Of a stretch of 64,000 bases of DNA, positions 1 through 12,200 are shown piece after piece (positions within the stretch are counted from its first letter, which is position 1; each line of letters starts with the position of its first letter). Both the position numbers and the translations under genes were made by a program. The DNA is taken from contig CM060731.1 of the NCBI GenBank assembly GCA_030704615.1, positions 9,052,001 to 9,116,000 of the forward strand, read 5' to 3'. The DNA comes from Takakia lepidozioides. Its lineage: Eukaryota; Streptophyta; Takakiopsida; Takakiales; Takakiaceae. Below the pieces are notes generated by a model. That model saw only the letters and a program-made list of their open reading frames with translations. It was not told the DNA's origin and searched no databases.

Positions 1-1001
1 CGCTGCTGTGCACCCTCTTCGTTCAAGTTATCCAACTCAGGCAACAATAGCTCTGCCTGCCCTAGTTTGTCCCCGCATCACCACACACGGTTTCAGCCAC
101 CCTTAAGCCTTTCCTAAAAACTAGAATTCGGCTCTGGGAATTCCCCCGCACTAAAGAACCCAGCTCACATGAAAATAACCTAGAACCCTTAGTAGTCAGC
201 TCTCCCACAAATTACAGCTGTCTTGAAAAATGCTCGTAAACACCCATCTGATGCCAGAAACTGTAAAAATTACAAATGATGCAGCAAATTTGCAACAAAG
301 GAAAGTGAGAGGCAGTGGTCAGAAATCTCCTGTGACAATTATTTGTGGATTCATGGCAATGCTATCCATCTGTCTTTATCTCTTCCCTTTCATACTCTGT
401 CCCATTCCCTCACACTCTGACCCTCCCTTCCTCCTTCCCTCCCCAACTTCTGTAACCTTGCAGCAGTGCACAAATTCTCTCTTACATAAATGAGAAGAAA
501 TTCAAGGATATCAAACTACACATCGATCCTTTCTCCTCATCTTTCCTGCTCTGATCAGTTTCCCCTGCCCATATAGGTGATAGAAAGAAAGCACATAACT
601 TAACACGTGTAGGGCCTAATCAACCTCCACTACAACATTCCAGCAGTGAAGGGCTGGTAAAGGCCCACAGGTTTGCTTTGGGCAGCTGTTCTTCTTGCCG
701 TATGCCACAACTCTGGCACACAGTTCGGCCAGCTGCCATCGATGTCTCCCTTTGTTCAAAAATAATCCTTTGTAGCACACACTAACATTTACAGCAGACG
801 TTTATGCAGTCACCCTCATCTACTCAATATACCCAGAAGCAGTTTTCCCAATTACGACGAGACAAAACAATGTAACTTTGCAGTAGCTTGTGTAAAACTT
901 CACATGAGTGAAATTGGGGCATGATACTGCTCTTACTTTTCCGCACTACTTACAGACAAAACCCTGTGTACAACAAATGCTCCCATAGAAAGGGTTCTTA
1001 C

Positions 1002-1999
1002 TATGGCTCGTGTGCCTCCAGAAGACACAAACGTTGCAGTGGCTCCACTGGACTGTAGAACAGCATCCTCCAGATTGTCAGGCAGCACACTGCATGCATT
1101 TCGCCCTTGTAAGCACTCACACTACGGGACAGACCTGGATAAACTCATCGGAGTGTGGCCAACCAACACAAAAGAGCGACTAGAGCTTAACACACAGCTG
1201 TCCCTGGCAACTTAACCCTGTTTGAGATTACAGTTGCATGCTTACATCAAACAGGAAAGACAACACCCACCAATAACAACAAAGAAAAGCTACCAAAACA
1301 GTTTCCGTAAACCTTACCACGTAGCTACTGGCCGACTTTGAACACTCACTCTACCACTACAAATAAAGGAATCATGAGAAAAGAGGAGGAATTCAAAAGA
1401 AGGTGAAAGAAGCGACCGAAAAATGCGTGAGTTCCTCTCACTATAAATCATCTAGAGCTGTCAAAGCACCGCATTCATAGGTTTGTCGTTGCCTAACCCA
1501 GTTTGAACATAAATGTGGTCTGTCTGTGAAACAATGCATGGTTCTTCCCCTTCCCAAAAGAGGGAAGAACCACTTCTCATCCCTAACCTCTTCTTGTTAC
1601 AAACACTACAAACACGTGTATCGTCTGTATGGCTGACCGGTTGTTGTAAAAGTCGACATACCCTTCATCTTGAGTAACTTGCTCCTCCCCATCCTCACTC
1701 TCCTCTTCCCCTAAAGAAGAAGCGGCATCGCCATTTGCTGTCTCAACACCTTGCTTGAACTGTTGGAACTTGGCGAGTCTCCTGAGATAAGTTCCACGGA
1801 CCTCCCCCCCACGCCATTGCCCTCTCCCTGCAAGCACTGGATGGCAGCCGGGGATCTGAGCTTGAAACGATGTGGACTGGAAACCCCTGGCTACGACCAA
1901 GGAGCCAACAGCGGAATGAGAAGGTGCATGTGGGCAGTGTGCAGCAGAGCAAGAGAGCAGGCGGCGCTGGAAGACATGCGTTGTTGAGAGGAGCGCCAT
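1002..1999 (-). CDS. Probable plastid-targeted DUF1995-like protein, 5' exons only (partial)
   Basis: Two exons can be joined: 1999-1662 and 1089-1002. The ATG is at 1999, a GTATGT donor follows 1662, an ATGCAG acceptor precedes 1089, and a GTAAGA donor follows 1002; the phases fit. The first 112 codons are rich in Ser, Arg and Ala with few acidic residues and then become acidic, as in a plastid or mitochondrial transit peptide followed by a linker. The second exon reads VLPDNLEDAVLQSSGATAT and ends GGTRAI, which resembles the opening of DUF1995 (LPA3-type) proteins, where a Pro-x-x-Leu-Glu-x-Ala helix precedes a Gly-x-Thr-Arg strand. Members of that family are plastid proteins, some linked to photosystem II assembly. 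Later exons should lie to the left; I could not place them with confidence in 1-1000, although the minus-strand stretch near 660-770 (WQLAELCARVVAYG) is a weak candidate. The targeting call is inference. Confidence 0.45.
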
Positions 2000-3064
2000 A
2001 GCCGCCTCACCTCCTCCTTCCTTTGTTGCAGCTCCTAAACAGGACCACCCCTTCTATCCCAGCCCACCTTCTTGCCTCTTATTTTGTTTTTCTAAATTTG
2101 TTTTTGGCATTCCCTTTCTTGGTTGTAAAACTAGCGGCTAGCCACGTTCGCTCTAGGCTAGTGAAATCTACCTTCATCCATAATAAACTTGATAATTCTT
2201 CATAAGTTTTTCAATGGCAGAGATGTTACCTGAGGGAGGTTCTACCTGGAGAAGGCACATCATATGGAAATTCTAGCAACGACTGAAGGGACTAGTTTAG
2301 CGTAGAGCAGGAATAGGGTGCCACGTCATCTTTTCCACGTCATCGTAGACAGGTCATCGTCGTCAGCCACGTCATCGTCGTCATTTTTTAAAGAACCTGC
2401 CCGAAAATAACTTGGAGAGGTGTCTTGCAGCGCGGGGAAGGAATGACTATGTCCCCGCGTGCGGAAGGGTTTCACACACGGATCTCAAAGGGAGATCCTA
2501 CATGGTGGATGCTGCTGCAGAACCTTTTCCATGTCATGTTGGTAATACCCAGAACCAGCGGATATCGAACAAAGTTAGTAACCGCTTGACAGTTTTGATC
2601 CCGGTTTAATGCTGAACCCCACCAGCCAGCTCCCTGGGCGGCGATTCCACGCAAATCGCTATAACTTAACTTTTCTCCATTTGCAGCGATCAGCCTGGGC
2701 CAGGTGCCATCGGAAAGCCCTAGTTGGGAGCTACATTTTAGCTGTCTTACCGCAGGTCAATCGGATTAGAATCCAGAAAGATGAAGAGGTTTGGAAAATA
2801 AGGCAGCGACTTAGGCGTTCAGGGGTTAAATGGGCTCAAGTTAAGTGAACTCCATGAGGTTGACACAATTGGCTTGATTTCCCACCAGATACTCCACAAC
2901 ATGCTCTTGATGGAATATCAATAAGATTAGAAGACTCGAAACATCTGCTATTGAGCATATGAGCACCAAGTAAAGCTCCCAAATAAAGATCATAATGTAT
3001 TTGCTTGCTTCCTATGTGGTCAAAAGAGACTGTGGTCTATGTATGCTCTGCCAGATTGACTAGA
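2000..3064. promoter_or_regulatory. Intergenic region; promoter side of the leftmost gene with three CCACGTCATC copies
   Basis: No coding exon is visible. The decamer CCACGTCATC occurs at 2321-2330, 2335-2344 and 2367-2376, with further GTCATCGTC copies between 2351 and 2382. On the minus strand, the direction in which the gene starting at 1999 is read, the core is TGACGTGG, a C-box/G-box hybrid of the type bound by plant bZIP factors. The cluster lies 320-380 bp upstream of that ATG. Binding is inference from the motif only. The rest of the interval holds the 3' flank of the BSD gene and nothing else recognised. Confidence 0.35.
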
Positions 3065-6000
3065 TTAAGGACAGGAGTCGTCACTGGCAATGTCTTCTTG
3101 GTTGACTGTCAGCCAATCGTTGAATTCACCCCTATCTGACTTATACCCATGCACTGATTCACCAGAAAGATCCTGAGTGAGAACCTGAGCACTGCTGTAA
3201 AATTCCTGTGGGATCTCACGGTCTCCCTCGCCCAGACATAATACAGTTGCATCTTGACCAGTCAATGCCCTCAATCCCTCCAAGTTGTCCATCCTTTCGG
3301 GCCATGTTTGGGGTCCCTACACAGTTCATGTGTACAAATTCAGCCAACTGAGCTGTAGCACAACTGGCTGCAAGATAATTCCAAACAACTGACTAGTTTG
3401 CTAATTGTATGAGGCCCGCTCAGGCAGATCTATTCAGTGCCTTTCATTTACAAGAAGCTAGGGCGCAGCATTCCACATCCTGTACTAAATAACTTGCAAA
3501 TGCCTTCAGGAAAATACCTCTTTGCCGCTGTCTTCATCTTCAAGAGCACTAAATGAGACCTCCTCATCAACATTTCTTGTTATCCCTGCATCAGTAACTT
3601 TCACTCAGCACAGAATACTCCATCCTCATGGCAAATGGGAACATTTGTGATGGGGGTCCGCAGGAGGCAGTGGTCCGGCGTAAGCTTTTTAGTGCTTTGA
3701 CTGTGTGCTTCTATCGGAATTACTGCCATCCTGTCGTTTGCCCAAGGTATCTGCTCATGAAGCCTTTTAATCCACACTTGAGAAAATCTATACCTAAAAA
3801 GCTTTCACACTAGTCAGTGGTGACTTTCCGTAAAGAGAGAATTATTCCACTGGATACCATTGTATACAGTCATACGGTTATGGACTGTAATGCAATGACA
3901 GATCATTACAGTTTGCAAGTAACTTTTCCTCCAGAACACTACAACAAGCTTTTTCTTGATGTTTCTCTCTCTGCTGCAACTGGCAAATGCCAAGTAGTTT
4001 ATCGGCCCAAATGAAAAAAATGCATATGAAAGCTGAATTCCCGCTGAATCAGCACCTCTCTCCTTCCAAACAGACATAAACATTTGACACCAGCACGATA
4101 ATAAACATGACAACACATGATGCAGCCCCCTGTACATATCACCCCATGTGGAGACAACCTACCCACCCTTACTACAGAATATTTCTCTCTTGGCAAATCA
4201 AATATGCAGCACTAATGATAAATAATCAACTCATCATGCAGACGCTGAAGATACCACCACCATACCAAACAGACAGAAATATCCAGGTAACCTTCTCCAC
4301 CTGAGCTGCAACCAAAACCGCAAGTCAAGAACCTGACCTGCATTTGTGGTCCCCTGCTGAGCAATTCGTGCACTTGTTGCTGCCCCATCAGCATTGTCCT
4401 CATCAGCATTATCCAGCCACTCATCCACCTGAGTCTCATTGTCCTCACGCCTGAAAGATGAATACTTCATGGTGTTCACCCTGCCTGGCTCTTCACTCTC
4501 AGTTGTTGCCAAAGGAGCCCCCTCTGAGTACACTGCCATGTCTAACATACTCCCACCTGCTACTGCCGGTTCCATGCTCTGGGAAGGCTCAGACTGTAAG
4601 GTGGGATGCGACAGCTCTCCTCTTCCGTCGAAATGGTTAGAATTACTACTTGCAATCCCATCTTGTTGGCACTGGTTGGAAGACCCGTCACCTGTGTTAG
4701 TTTCGCCCTTGTGCTGTTCTTGAATAAGCAGCGCACGAGTACTAATAATCTGCAATGAAGAGGACCATTCCAAATTCGCAATCATTTTGAAAATAAGCCT
4801 GAAACCAAAACTAGGCCTTTATGCCTTTTGTCTGACTATTTGAACAAAATGGGCATGTACCCCTCTACCCTCTTTGCTGGTATATAGGGAGGTACACCAA
4901 GAATATTTCCCAAGCATGAGCACAATTCCTTGGTTCTATGATTTGATGATGTGAAACAGTTCTCTTGTTCCGGTTGGAAATTTTAAATACCTGGGGTGTT
5001 GACAAAAGGTCTGCATCAAGTTTGCTAAGGCGTGAGTGCAGTAGCACAAAATATATTTTCCAAAAGCGCCCATCGCTAATTAAATTTGGGCACATCTGAA
5101 GGTGCACTGCTCGGAGCCCAGGTGCCACATGCTCCACAGCATCGGCATGCTTTTGCTGTGCCTCTGTCATCCTGAACTCTGTTTCCAACAACAACAACAA
5201 AGCTGAGAGCTAGATTGGGAGAAAAAAGGGGCTGAGAGAGAGATGAGAAGCTTTGAGGGTGGTAGTTGCGCCCTGTAAATTCCAGGGGAAAATGGAAGTC
5301 TGGCTATATTAAGGATTTATGTCCATTGGTCACGGCAAGGCTTTATAGCAGTGAGGTATCACTGCTGGACCTTACAGGCAACCATCCCCATGATGACATG
5401 AGTATAAACCCCAAAGGATAGTCTTGTAGTCTCCAGAGTGTTCATATACTACGTTGATGTACACTCCCAAGGGCCCCAACATGTGCAGAGAAGAGAGAGA
5501 AGGGAAGAAGGAAAGAAATTTACTACTACTGCGGGAGGCCCAAAGCCCACAAGTACAACACAGAGATTGACGATAAAAGAAGAAGGCCAAAGCAGATAGT
5601 TATGCCCCCTTTTGATACCAGAAGGGGGCTGGCGATAAGAGGGAAAAGAGATGAAGGAAGATCCAGAAAGAGAGTGGGAGGGAAGGAAGAGAAACAGCAA
5701 GTGTGCAATGGAATAGATTACCATCGCCATCCTTGTTGTCTGTCAGAGGAAAATCAAGCCAAGTTTCAGGATGCATCGCGATGTTCCTTGCAAAGGTGAC
5801 CACTTCATCAGTTAAGCCCGTGGCCCACTCTCTCTGATTCGTCTCCAATGACAGTTGTGCAACAACGTCATGGCCAAAGGGAAGAAGGCTCGAGGACAAT
5901 TTTGGCAGCCCATCAAGGTCACCATCACTTATGCTGGAACAGGAGGCCTGTGACAAAATCATAATGGGTGATATTCAAACAAGTAACGATAAATATTGGC

Positions 6001-7420
6001 TTTCTTTTTATTAAGTAAATGTGATTGTGTGAGCCCATTAGGACTGCGATCTCTGTGTGTCTCACAACAACTTTGTGCCTAATGTGATGTGGGCCCTGTA
6101 TAGAGTGTAGAGGTGCTTGCCTCCAATAACAAGATTGATTCTCCCTCTGAAAGAAATTAAACTCCTCTCTAACATAATCACCTCATACACAATGGCTCCA
6201 AAATCATAAATAAGAAAAAAATTTCCTGATCCCCACTTTCAATAAATGGGACCAGCAGTGTTTGAAAGAAGTCCAGTACTGTGATGTTGTATATGGATGC
6301 CCACCAGTTCATTCTTCGACAGGCAATATAAGTCTGGGTTGTCTCTCTCATGATCTCCCACGAAAAATTGCATCCCATGCGTTCAATATTACCTCTGTTA
6401 CCCCTATGAACAGAGGATAATAAACTTTGGCAGGTCACTGCAGAAAAAGGTGAGTATGCTTCACTAGAATGGACTTAGCACTTTGGATTCTCTCATCCAA
6501 AATGAAGCATGACGTTTGATTGCAAGAAGGAATTCGGCTGTTGGACTTACAGCAGCTCAAAATAGCTTCTCCACAATAGTCTTAAGATATCTTACCTTGA
6601 CATATGACTCAAAGTCCTGCGCCTGGGCATCAGCTTCCACATCCCCACAAGCCAAGCGTGCTTCGCCTCCCCAATTTCTCGCTGTTTCTTTCTCTCCGCC
6701 CAGTACGGGCTTAAGCCAAGAGTTAAAATGCTTGCTGTTATTGCCGTGGCCCAGAGGACTCCCCTGGTGGCCAGACGCAGTACGCTCTGGGGAGGTCTTT
6801 AGGGCTGAAACGTCATCCCCAAACTCGTCCAGTGCAACCTCCAGGATAACCGAGGTAATGCGCGAGAGGCCTGTTGCTACACTCCCCCTCAATTCTTCTA
6901 GATCGTTACGAATGCCTGCCAATCGCTGGTCCGGGCCCCGCCCTTCGACTGAATTTGGCGGGGAGGTTGGTGAAGAATCTCCAATATAGCCAGCCCATAA
7001 TATCGTATCCCTGGCTGTTGACGAAGCCAATTCTATGTCGTTCTCGCCTCTAAAAACGTTCCTCTCCTCTTCCTCGCCTGAGAAAATCATAGAACTGCGC
7101 AAGTCCCCGGAGTGTAACCCTACGGCCCTTGGTGAATCAGCTCTTGAGATCCCACAGCACTTGGATGGCGGTGAGACTAAGAACGATGCAACGCCCCATA
7201 GCTGGCGAGTGAGACTCTTGGTCAATTCTGAAAGGTCCTCTTTCACTCCCTTTCCTGCCGTGTTGGCCATGGATGCCAGGTTTGGAGAACCGCCTAGGTC
7301 CCCTTCTTCGGCCTCTTCATTTTCATCTTCTTTGTCTAGATGCTCTTGACAGTGCGTTCCCCATGGTTGCCGGGGCGATGATGGGAGAGGCAGGGAGAAC
7401 GCATTGGAAAACCACGACAT
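3065..7420 (-). CDS. BSD-domain protein, plant type, six exons
   Basis: Exons are 7420-6596, 5947-5722, 5178-4991, 4749-4338, 3585-3518 and 3172-3065, giving about 608 residues with matching phases at each junction. The start MSWF is followed by an acidic stretch and GVKEDLSELTKSLTRQLWGV, a hallmark of plant BSD proteins. Exons 2 and 3 form the BSD domain: EVVTFARNIAMHPETWLDFP, then MTEAQQKHADAVEHVAPGLR and GRFWKIYFVLLHSRLSKLDA, which holds the defining Phe-Trp pair. Exon 5 reads DEEVSFSALEDEDSG and exon 6 EFNDWLTVNQED, matching the conserved acidic tail of plant homologues. BSD domains occur in TFIIH p62, synapse-associated proteins and DOS2-like proteins; the biochemical role of this plant group is not settled. 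The last acceptor could be 12 bases earlier (CAG before GTT). The gene reads away from the PLC gene. Confidence 0.9.
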
Positions 7421-9201
7421 AGGATTTGTATATTCTTGTAGGAGCTCTCCACGATGAGAGGCGAAATCTTTTAGTTCAAAGGGCTTTCAGGAGCCAAAGC
7501 CGAAGATGCAAAGTACCACTTGTTCTATTCTCCCTGCGGCACCCACTGGACCCCCCTCCCTCTTCACCTTCGAAATATCAAAAGTATTACCAGGGTGAAC
7601 AAATGGAGGCTTCAAGCTCCCTCTCTCGAGTAAATAAGTCTTGCCCAGACATTCAGGTTCAATACAATCCAAACTCACTACCAGTGGCTGTCAAAATTAG
7701 GGGACAAGCCAGATTGGCACAAGACTGTGGCCACCAGGGGAGGTGAGACAAACTTCAATTCAACATTATAACTTCAGAGTTGCAAGGCAACAATGTCAAT
7801 TGCTTCACAGTTCAGTACATCCTCGTTGCCTCACTGATCACCAGTTGTCTTCATACTCCGGGATATTTGTCTACTATATCATTCTGATCTCACAATTTTC
7901 TTTCGAAGGCTTCTCAAGTCTTAGAGCTCAATTGTCCCACGCCAGGCTCACAATCCAAGTCCACACCGATACTCTCTGTTTTCCTTCTGCTGCACCTAAT
8001 AAGAAACATAAATTAATTATCTTTAAGTTCAATCTCTCCTCGATCGATGCGCTCTGCACAAGGCTGAACCCCGACTGCTTAGAGAAACACTTTCCTAGAT
8101 GATTACTGCCGAGATTACTGCAAACTCGTCATCATGAATGCTGAAAAATCCGAACTTCACCAAAGATAAAAATTCTCCTCATTTGAGAAACTATCCAATT
8201 GACCTTACAATCGCAAGCATCAGGGCCACAGCAGAGATGGCGCTCCAAGACGGGGCAGGGAATTGACGAGGCATTCCTTTCTGGCTTCCCCAAAGCAACC
8301 CGCTGTGCCCGCCACCATCTCCACGGGCATCCTCCCATCCCTCTCATATTTCATTCATCCATATTCCCCACAGCTCAAATTCATTACATCCATCCCATGC
8401 TGACTGAATACCGGTGGTGGGCCACGTGGTGCCATTATCTACGACCCTAGCGAAATCAGGCCACGTGTCGAAGTCCCGTCGCAGTGTAAGGGCCTTTTGG
8501 CCCGTCCTCGTGGGCCACCCGTCAAATCAAAGGGTCGAGGCCGGGCTACTGCCCGTCTCAATGTTGCTTTGGAGCAGGTTGGTCTGTGTATGAATGCAGC
8601 GGATTGATTGTGTCTGACCAGATTTGGAAATTGGAACGGGGGAGAAGAAGAAGATGTGAAGCTGTTGCATAATCGTTTCTTTCCGTAATCTGAGCTGGAT
8701 GTGGATTGATGCATCCGGATGTACCCGATCAGAAACTGGGAAGCAATTTGAACATTGAGGTCCAGTTTTCGTTGTGAATATGTAGGTGTTCTTGAGGGGA
8801 AGAAGGTGGATCTGTTTTCCTCTGAGAAAGTCACGTAATAAGTAAATCTAGTGGTATCTTCCTCACTGCACACCGACTTGGTGGAATTCGTTCAAACCGT
8901 CTGCTTTACCTGCTCGTCCTAGACTATCTGCCTTCTTCAATGGTGGAGATCACTGACAATTTGTTTTCATCCTGAGGCATGTTTCCATTAGGAAGAGGTT
9001 GATAGTGATAATCCTCCTTTTTGTGCGAGTGGATTGTCCGGAAGAGATCAGTGTGAAAGCAGTGGCGAAAATGTGGGTGGGCAGTTCTGAATAGTATCAA
9101 CCAACATCAGTAGCCCCGTAATTTACCCACCAACAAGATTAAGATCTTACGAACCGAGTCTCAAGTGTTTCCTGGGCCAGAGACTAGCAGCAGTGGGAAA
9201 C
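7421..9201. promoter_or_regulatory. Divergent promoter region between the BSD and PLC genes; two G-boxes
   Basis: This 1.8-kb interval separates the start codons of two genes read in opposite directions, so it must contain both promoters and 5' leaders. Two CACGTG G-boxes lie at 8423-8428 and 8462-8467, 39 bp apart, within CCACGTGG and CCACGTGT contexts. Short open frames exist on both strands (for example minus 8439-8873) but none shows family similarity, and I read them as chance. No TATA box can be assigned to either start with confidence. Confidence 0.4.
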
Positions 9202-12200
9202 ATGTGCCACTGCGTACCACATAGGCCAACCTCGAATGCTGTTATCACGCCCCCAGAAACTGTCAAGAACATGTTTGATGCAGCAGCCAATGGGAAAGAT
9301 TGCATGAATGCTGCAGACTTGGCGGCCTTCGTAGTCAACGTGCAAGGCGAGACAGGTGTAACGGAGGAACAAGCCGCAACCTTCATTTCCGAGACAGTCT
9401 CAAGTTCTAGGCCAGCATCCATTTTTCAAAATCAGTGGCGACCTTGTGAGCTAAATTTGGAGGGTTTCCTGGACTACCTACTCAATCCATCTTTAAATGC
9501 AGCCATGTCACCTACCAAAATGGTGAGCGGTTCAACGTTTGATACCCTTCTGTTCCCTTTTAGTTTCTGTGGGTGTCCTGCCGACGTAATGAAGTTCTTG
9601 CTCTCGTCCTTTCTTGTTCTTGTCTCCCTCTGCACTTTCTACGAAATCATAACCGAAACATTTCTCTGTGGAAGAGAGCTACAGTAGCATCTTTTGGGTG
9701 AACACCCAATTCCCCGTATGAGCACTTCCAAGTATACTGCAGCTGATTCTTATGACCTGTGGGTCCCACATGATAGTAACTGTGGAACCCTTGCAGTCAA
9801 GGGTACTATAGACCATATTCGTATGAAATGGTCAACGAGTGCATTCTTTTTCCTGTGAGCTCTCTCTTCAATAGAATATCATCAGATATTCACAACATCT
9901 GAAGTCAACGATGAAATTTGTTGGGTTCGATCACAAGTATGTAAGTTGTAAAATCAGGTGTGATCTGTGCAACTTACAATTAGGTCTGCATCAGGCTAGG
10001 TCATTACCACTAATATGAAGTTAATCTGCTTAAGGGAGATTTCATGAAGCTGAATGTCACTCGAGGATATGCAATTAAAGTGGATGAGGCTAATTATGAA
10101 AGCCTCCTCACATGAAGCTGACATGCACTGGAAACCAGCTCACATTGTGGCTTGCTTGGGTTTAGCATACATCTGTAGTCTCATGCAGATAGGAAGATAC
10201 AGAACATATGGTACAGCTGCTAACTAATTTTCTGTTGCAGCCTGTCCAGGATATGACAGCGCCACTGTCACACTACTTCATTTATTCAAGCCACAACTCA
10301 TATTTGACAGGAAACCAGCTGACCTCTAGGTGCAGCACCCGGCCCATTGTAAGAGCGCTACAGAGTGGGTGTCGTGTGATAGAGCTTGATTGCTGGGAGC
10401 GCCGAGGCCGAATCATGGTCCTTCATGGGAAGTAAGACATTTGGTTTGATCCATATGCCTTCGCCTCCCAACTCATAAATGGATAAGCTGTATGCAGTTG
10501 GAAGTAGTTCTTGTGCTCTTTACATCTGTTCTCCGCAGAATTTAATTACTGAAAGTAGATGCAGTCTACATAATTCCTCAAACTTTTGGGTGATTGTACA
10601 ATGACGGTCCTTGCTGATTCCGGAGGCCGTTGATCTTGTGGAGCCCCTGCAGCTCCATCCAATCAGCAGAGAATGCTTTGGTGAATAATGTGAAGTCTTG
10701 AAATTGGAGACAGTGTAAACAGCCTCTTCGCCTTGGTACTGCTCCATTGGGGGATGGGCAAGGAATGTACATAATTACTTAGTTGATATTGTCTCAAGCA
10801 GTGGTGTTTTCTGTACCTTCATTCTATCTAGTGGCAGGCATTCAAGCTTTACTGCTGTGTTTGTTTGGCACTCATGGTCGCTGTTAAATCCTGGGTTGGC
10901 AGCACATTGACGAAGGCCGTGGACTTCAAGGACTGTATAAAAGCAATCAAAAAGCATGCATTTGAGTCATCTGATTACCCTGTGATGATCACCATTGAAA
11001 ATCACTTGCCTCCTGCTCTTCAAAAGCAGGCAGCCACAGTGAGTTTGACTTCACACTTCATCGTGTTTCTCATGAAGAGCGTTTTGATAGGTATGCTTGA
11101 GTGTGAGAATGCCCCCAGCGGGCAGTAGCTTTGCAGGCCCCTCTTCCACTCTAAAAGGCTACAGCAGGTGCAGTCTAAAGGTTATTAGTATGTTGGTGTC
11201 ACTTGCCTTTCTGTCTGTTTGACTGTTAATGTCATTTAAGAAAGAATGTTGTAGTATGGATTCGGTTGCATGTGCAAGTGCATGTGTTCCAGTCACTACA
11301 GCATATTGTCAAGGCAAGATAATCCTATTGATAATATACTGCAGATGTTGAAGACTATCATAGGTGACCGTTTACTCATCCCTCTGAAGGAGGATCGCCC
11401 CCCTGTTCTATTTGCATCACCAGAGGCATTGAAGGGTTTGATCATTGTCTCTGATAAACCACCCGGAGATTCTGTTGAAGAGCAGGTACCTTTGTGCCCA
11501 TACTTTCATCATACGAACGCTTAGAAAATCCTCATACTTAGTGGCTTCGTGTACAACTACGTCAACTTACCATCAACTTGTGTTGAACTGGAGGGTTTAA
11601 CCTCATAAACAGAAGCACCGCAAAGAACTGAGTAATTTTGTTACCCATTGCAGGTAAAAAACAATTGTAGTTCAACTTCTGTTGAGGAATCCTGTTCTGG
11701 GGGTGTATGTCAATGCTGAAGGGCCATTTTTGGGCCCTTACCCTGGAAAGGTTGTGTTACCAGAAGTTCAATTTCTTATGACTGTCCAGCTCTGATAGGA
11801 AAAATATGATAGTGGCACAGATCTGAGTGTGCTAGAACTGTTGAGATGGTGGTTTTAGTGTATATTCTTTTATATACAATTCATGGTTGGCTTTCTCTAA
11901 GATGTTCTTCACTCTATTAGCTTCCCTCCATATAAAGTCGAGCTTCCACCCCCATGCCAGTTGCCTCCCTGTTTCCATCCACTTTATGGACTCACGGTTA
12001 GACCGCCAATCTGTGGCAGGTTGCACAAGCTCCCGAGGTTGCTCGACATCTCGTTGCAGATACTGTTGCTGATGGGAGCAACTCACCTGATCTGGATTCC
12101 TCAAAAATTGCAAAAACCAAGGTTCATGCAAAAAGGGCTCAGAGAAAGACTGTGCAAAAAGCGACCACCACTGTTGCCAGAGCTGGACCTCATTCAGATT

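Noticed and set aside
1003..1215. Plus-strand open frame of 70 codons
   Set aside because: It lies opposite exon 2 of the DUF1995-like gene and has no family similarity of its own.
1751..1987. Plus-strand open frame of 78 codons
   Set aside because: It is antisense to the first exon of the leftmost gene, whose minus-strand frame has a transit-peptide-like start and a matching splice donor.
7035..7349. Plus-strand frame of 104 codons
   Set aside because: It is antisense to BSD exon 1.
8439..8873. Minus-strand frame of 144 codons upstream of PLC
   Set aside because: No domain, composition bias or splice partner supports it; it lies in the promoter interval.
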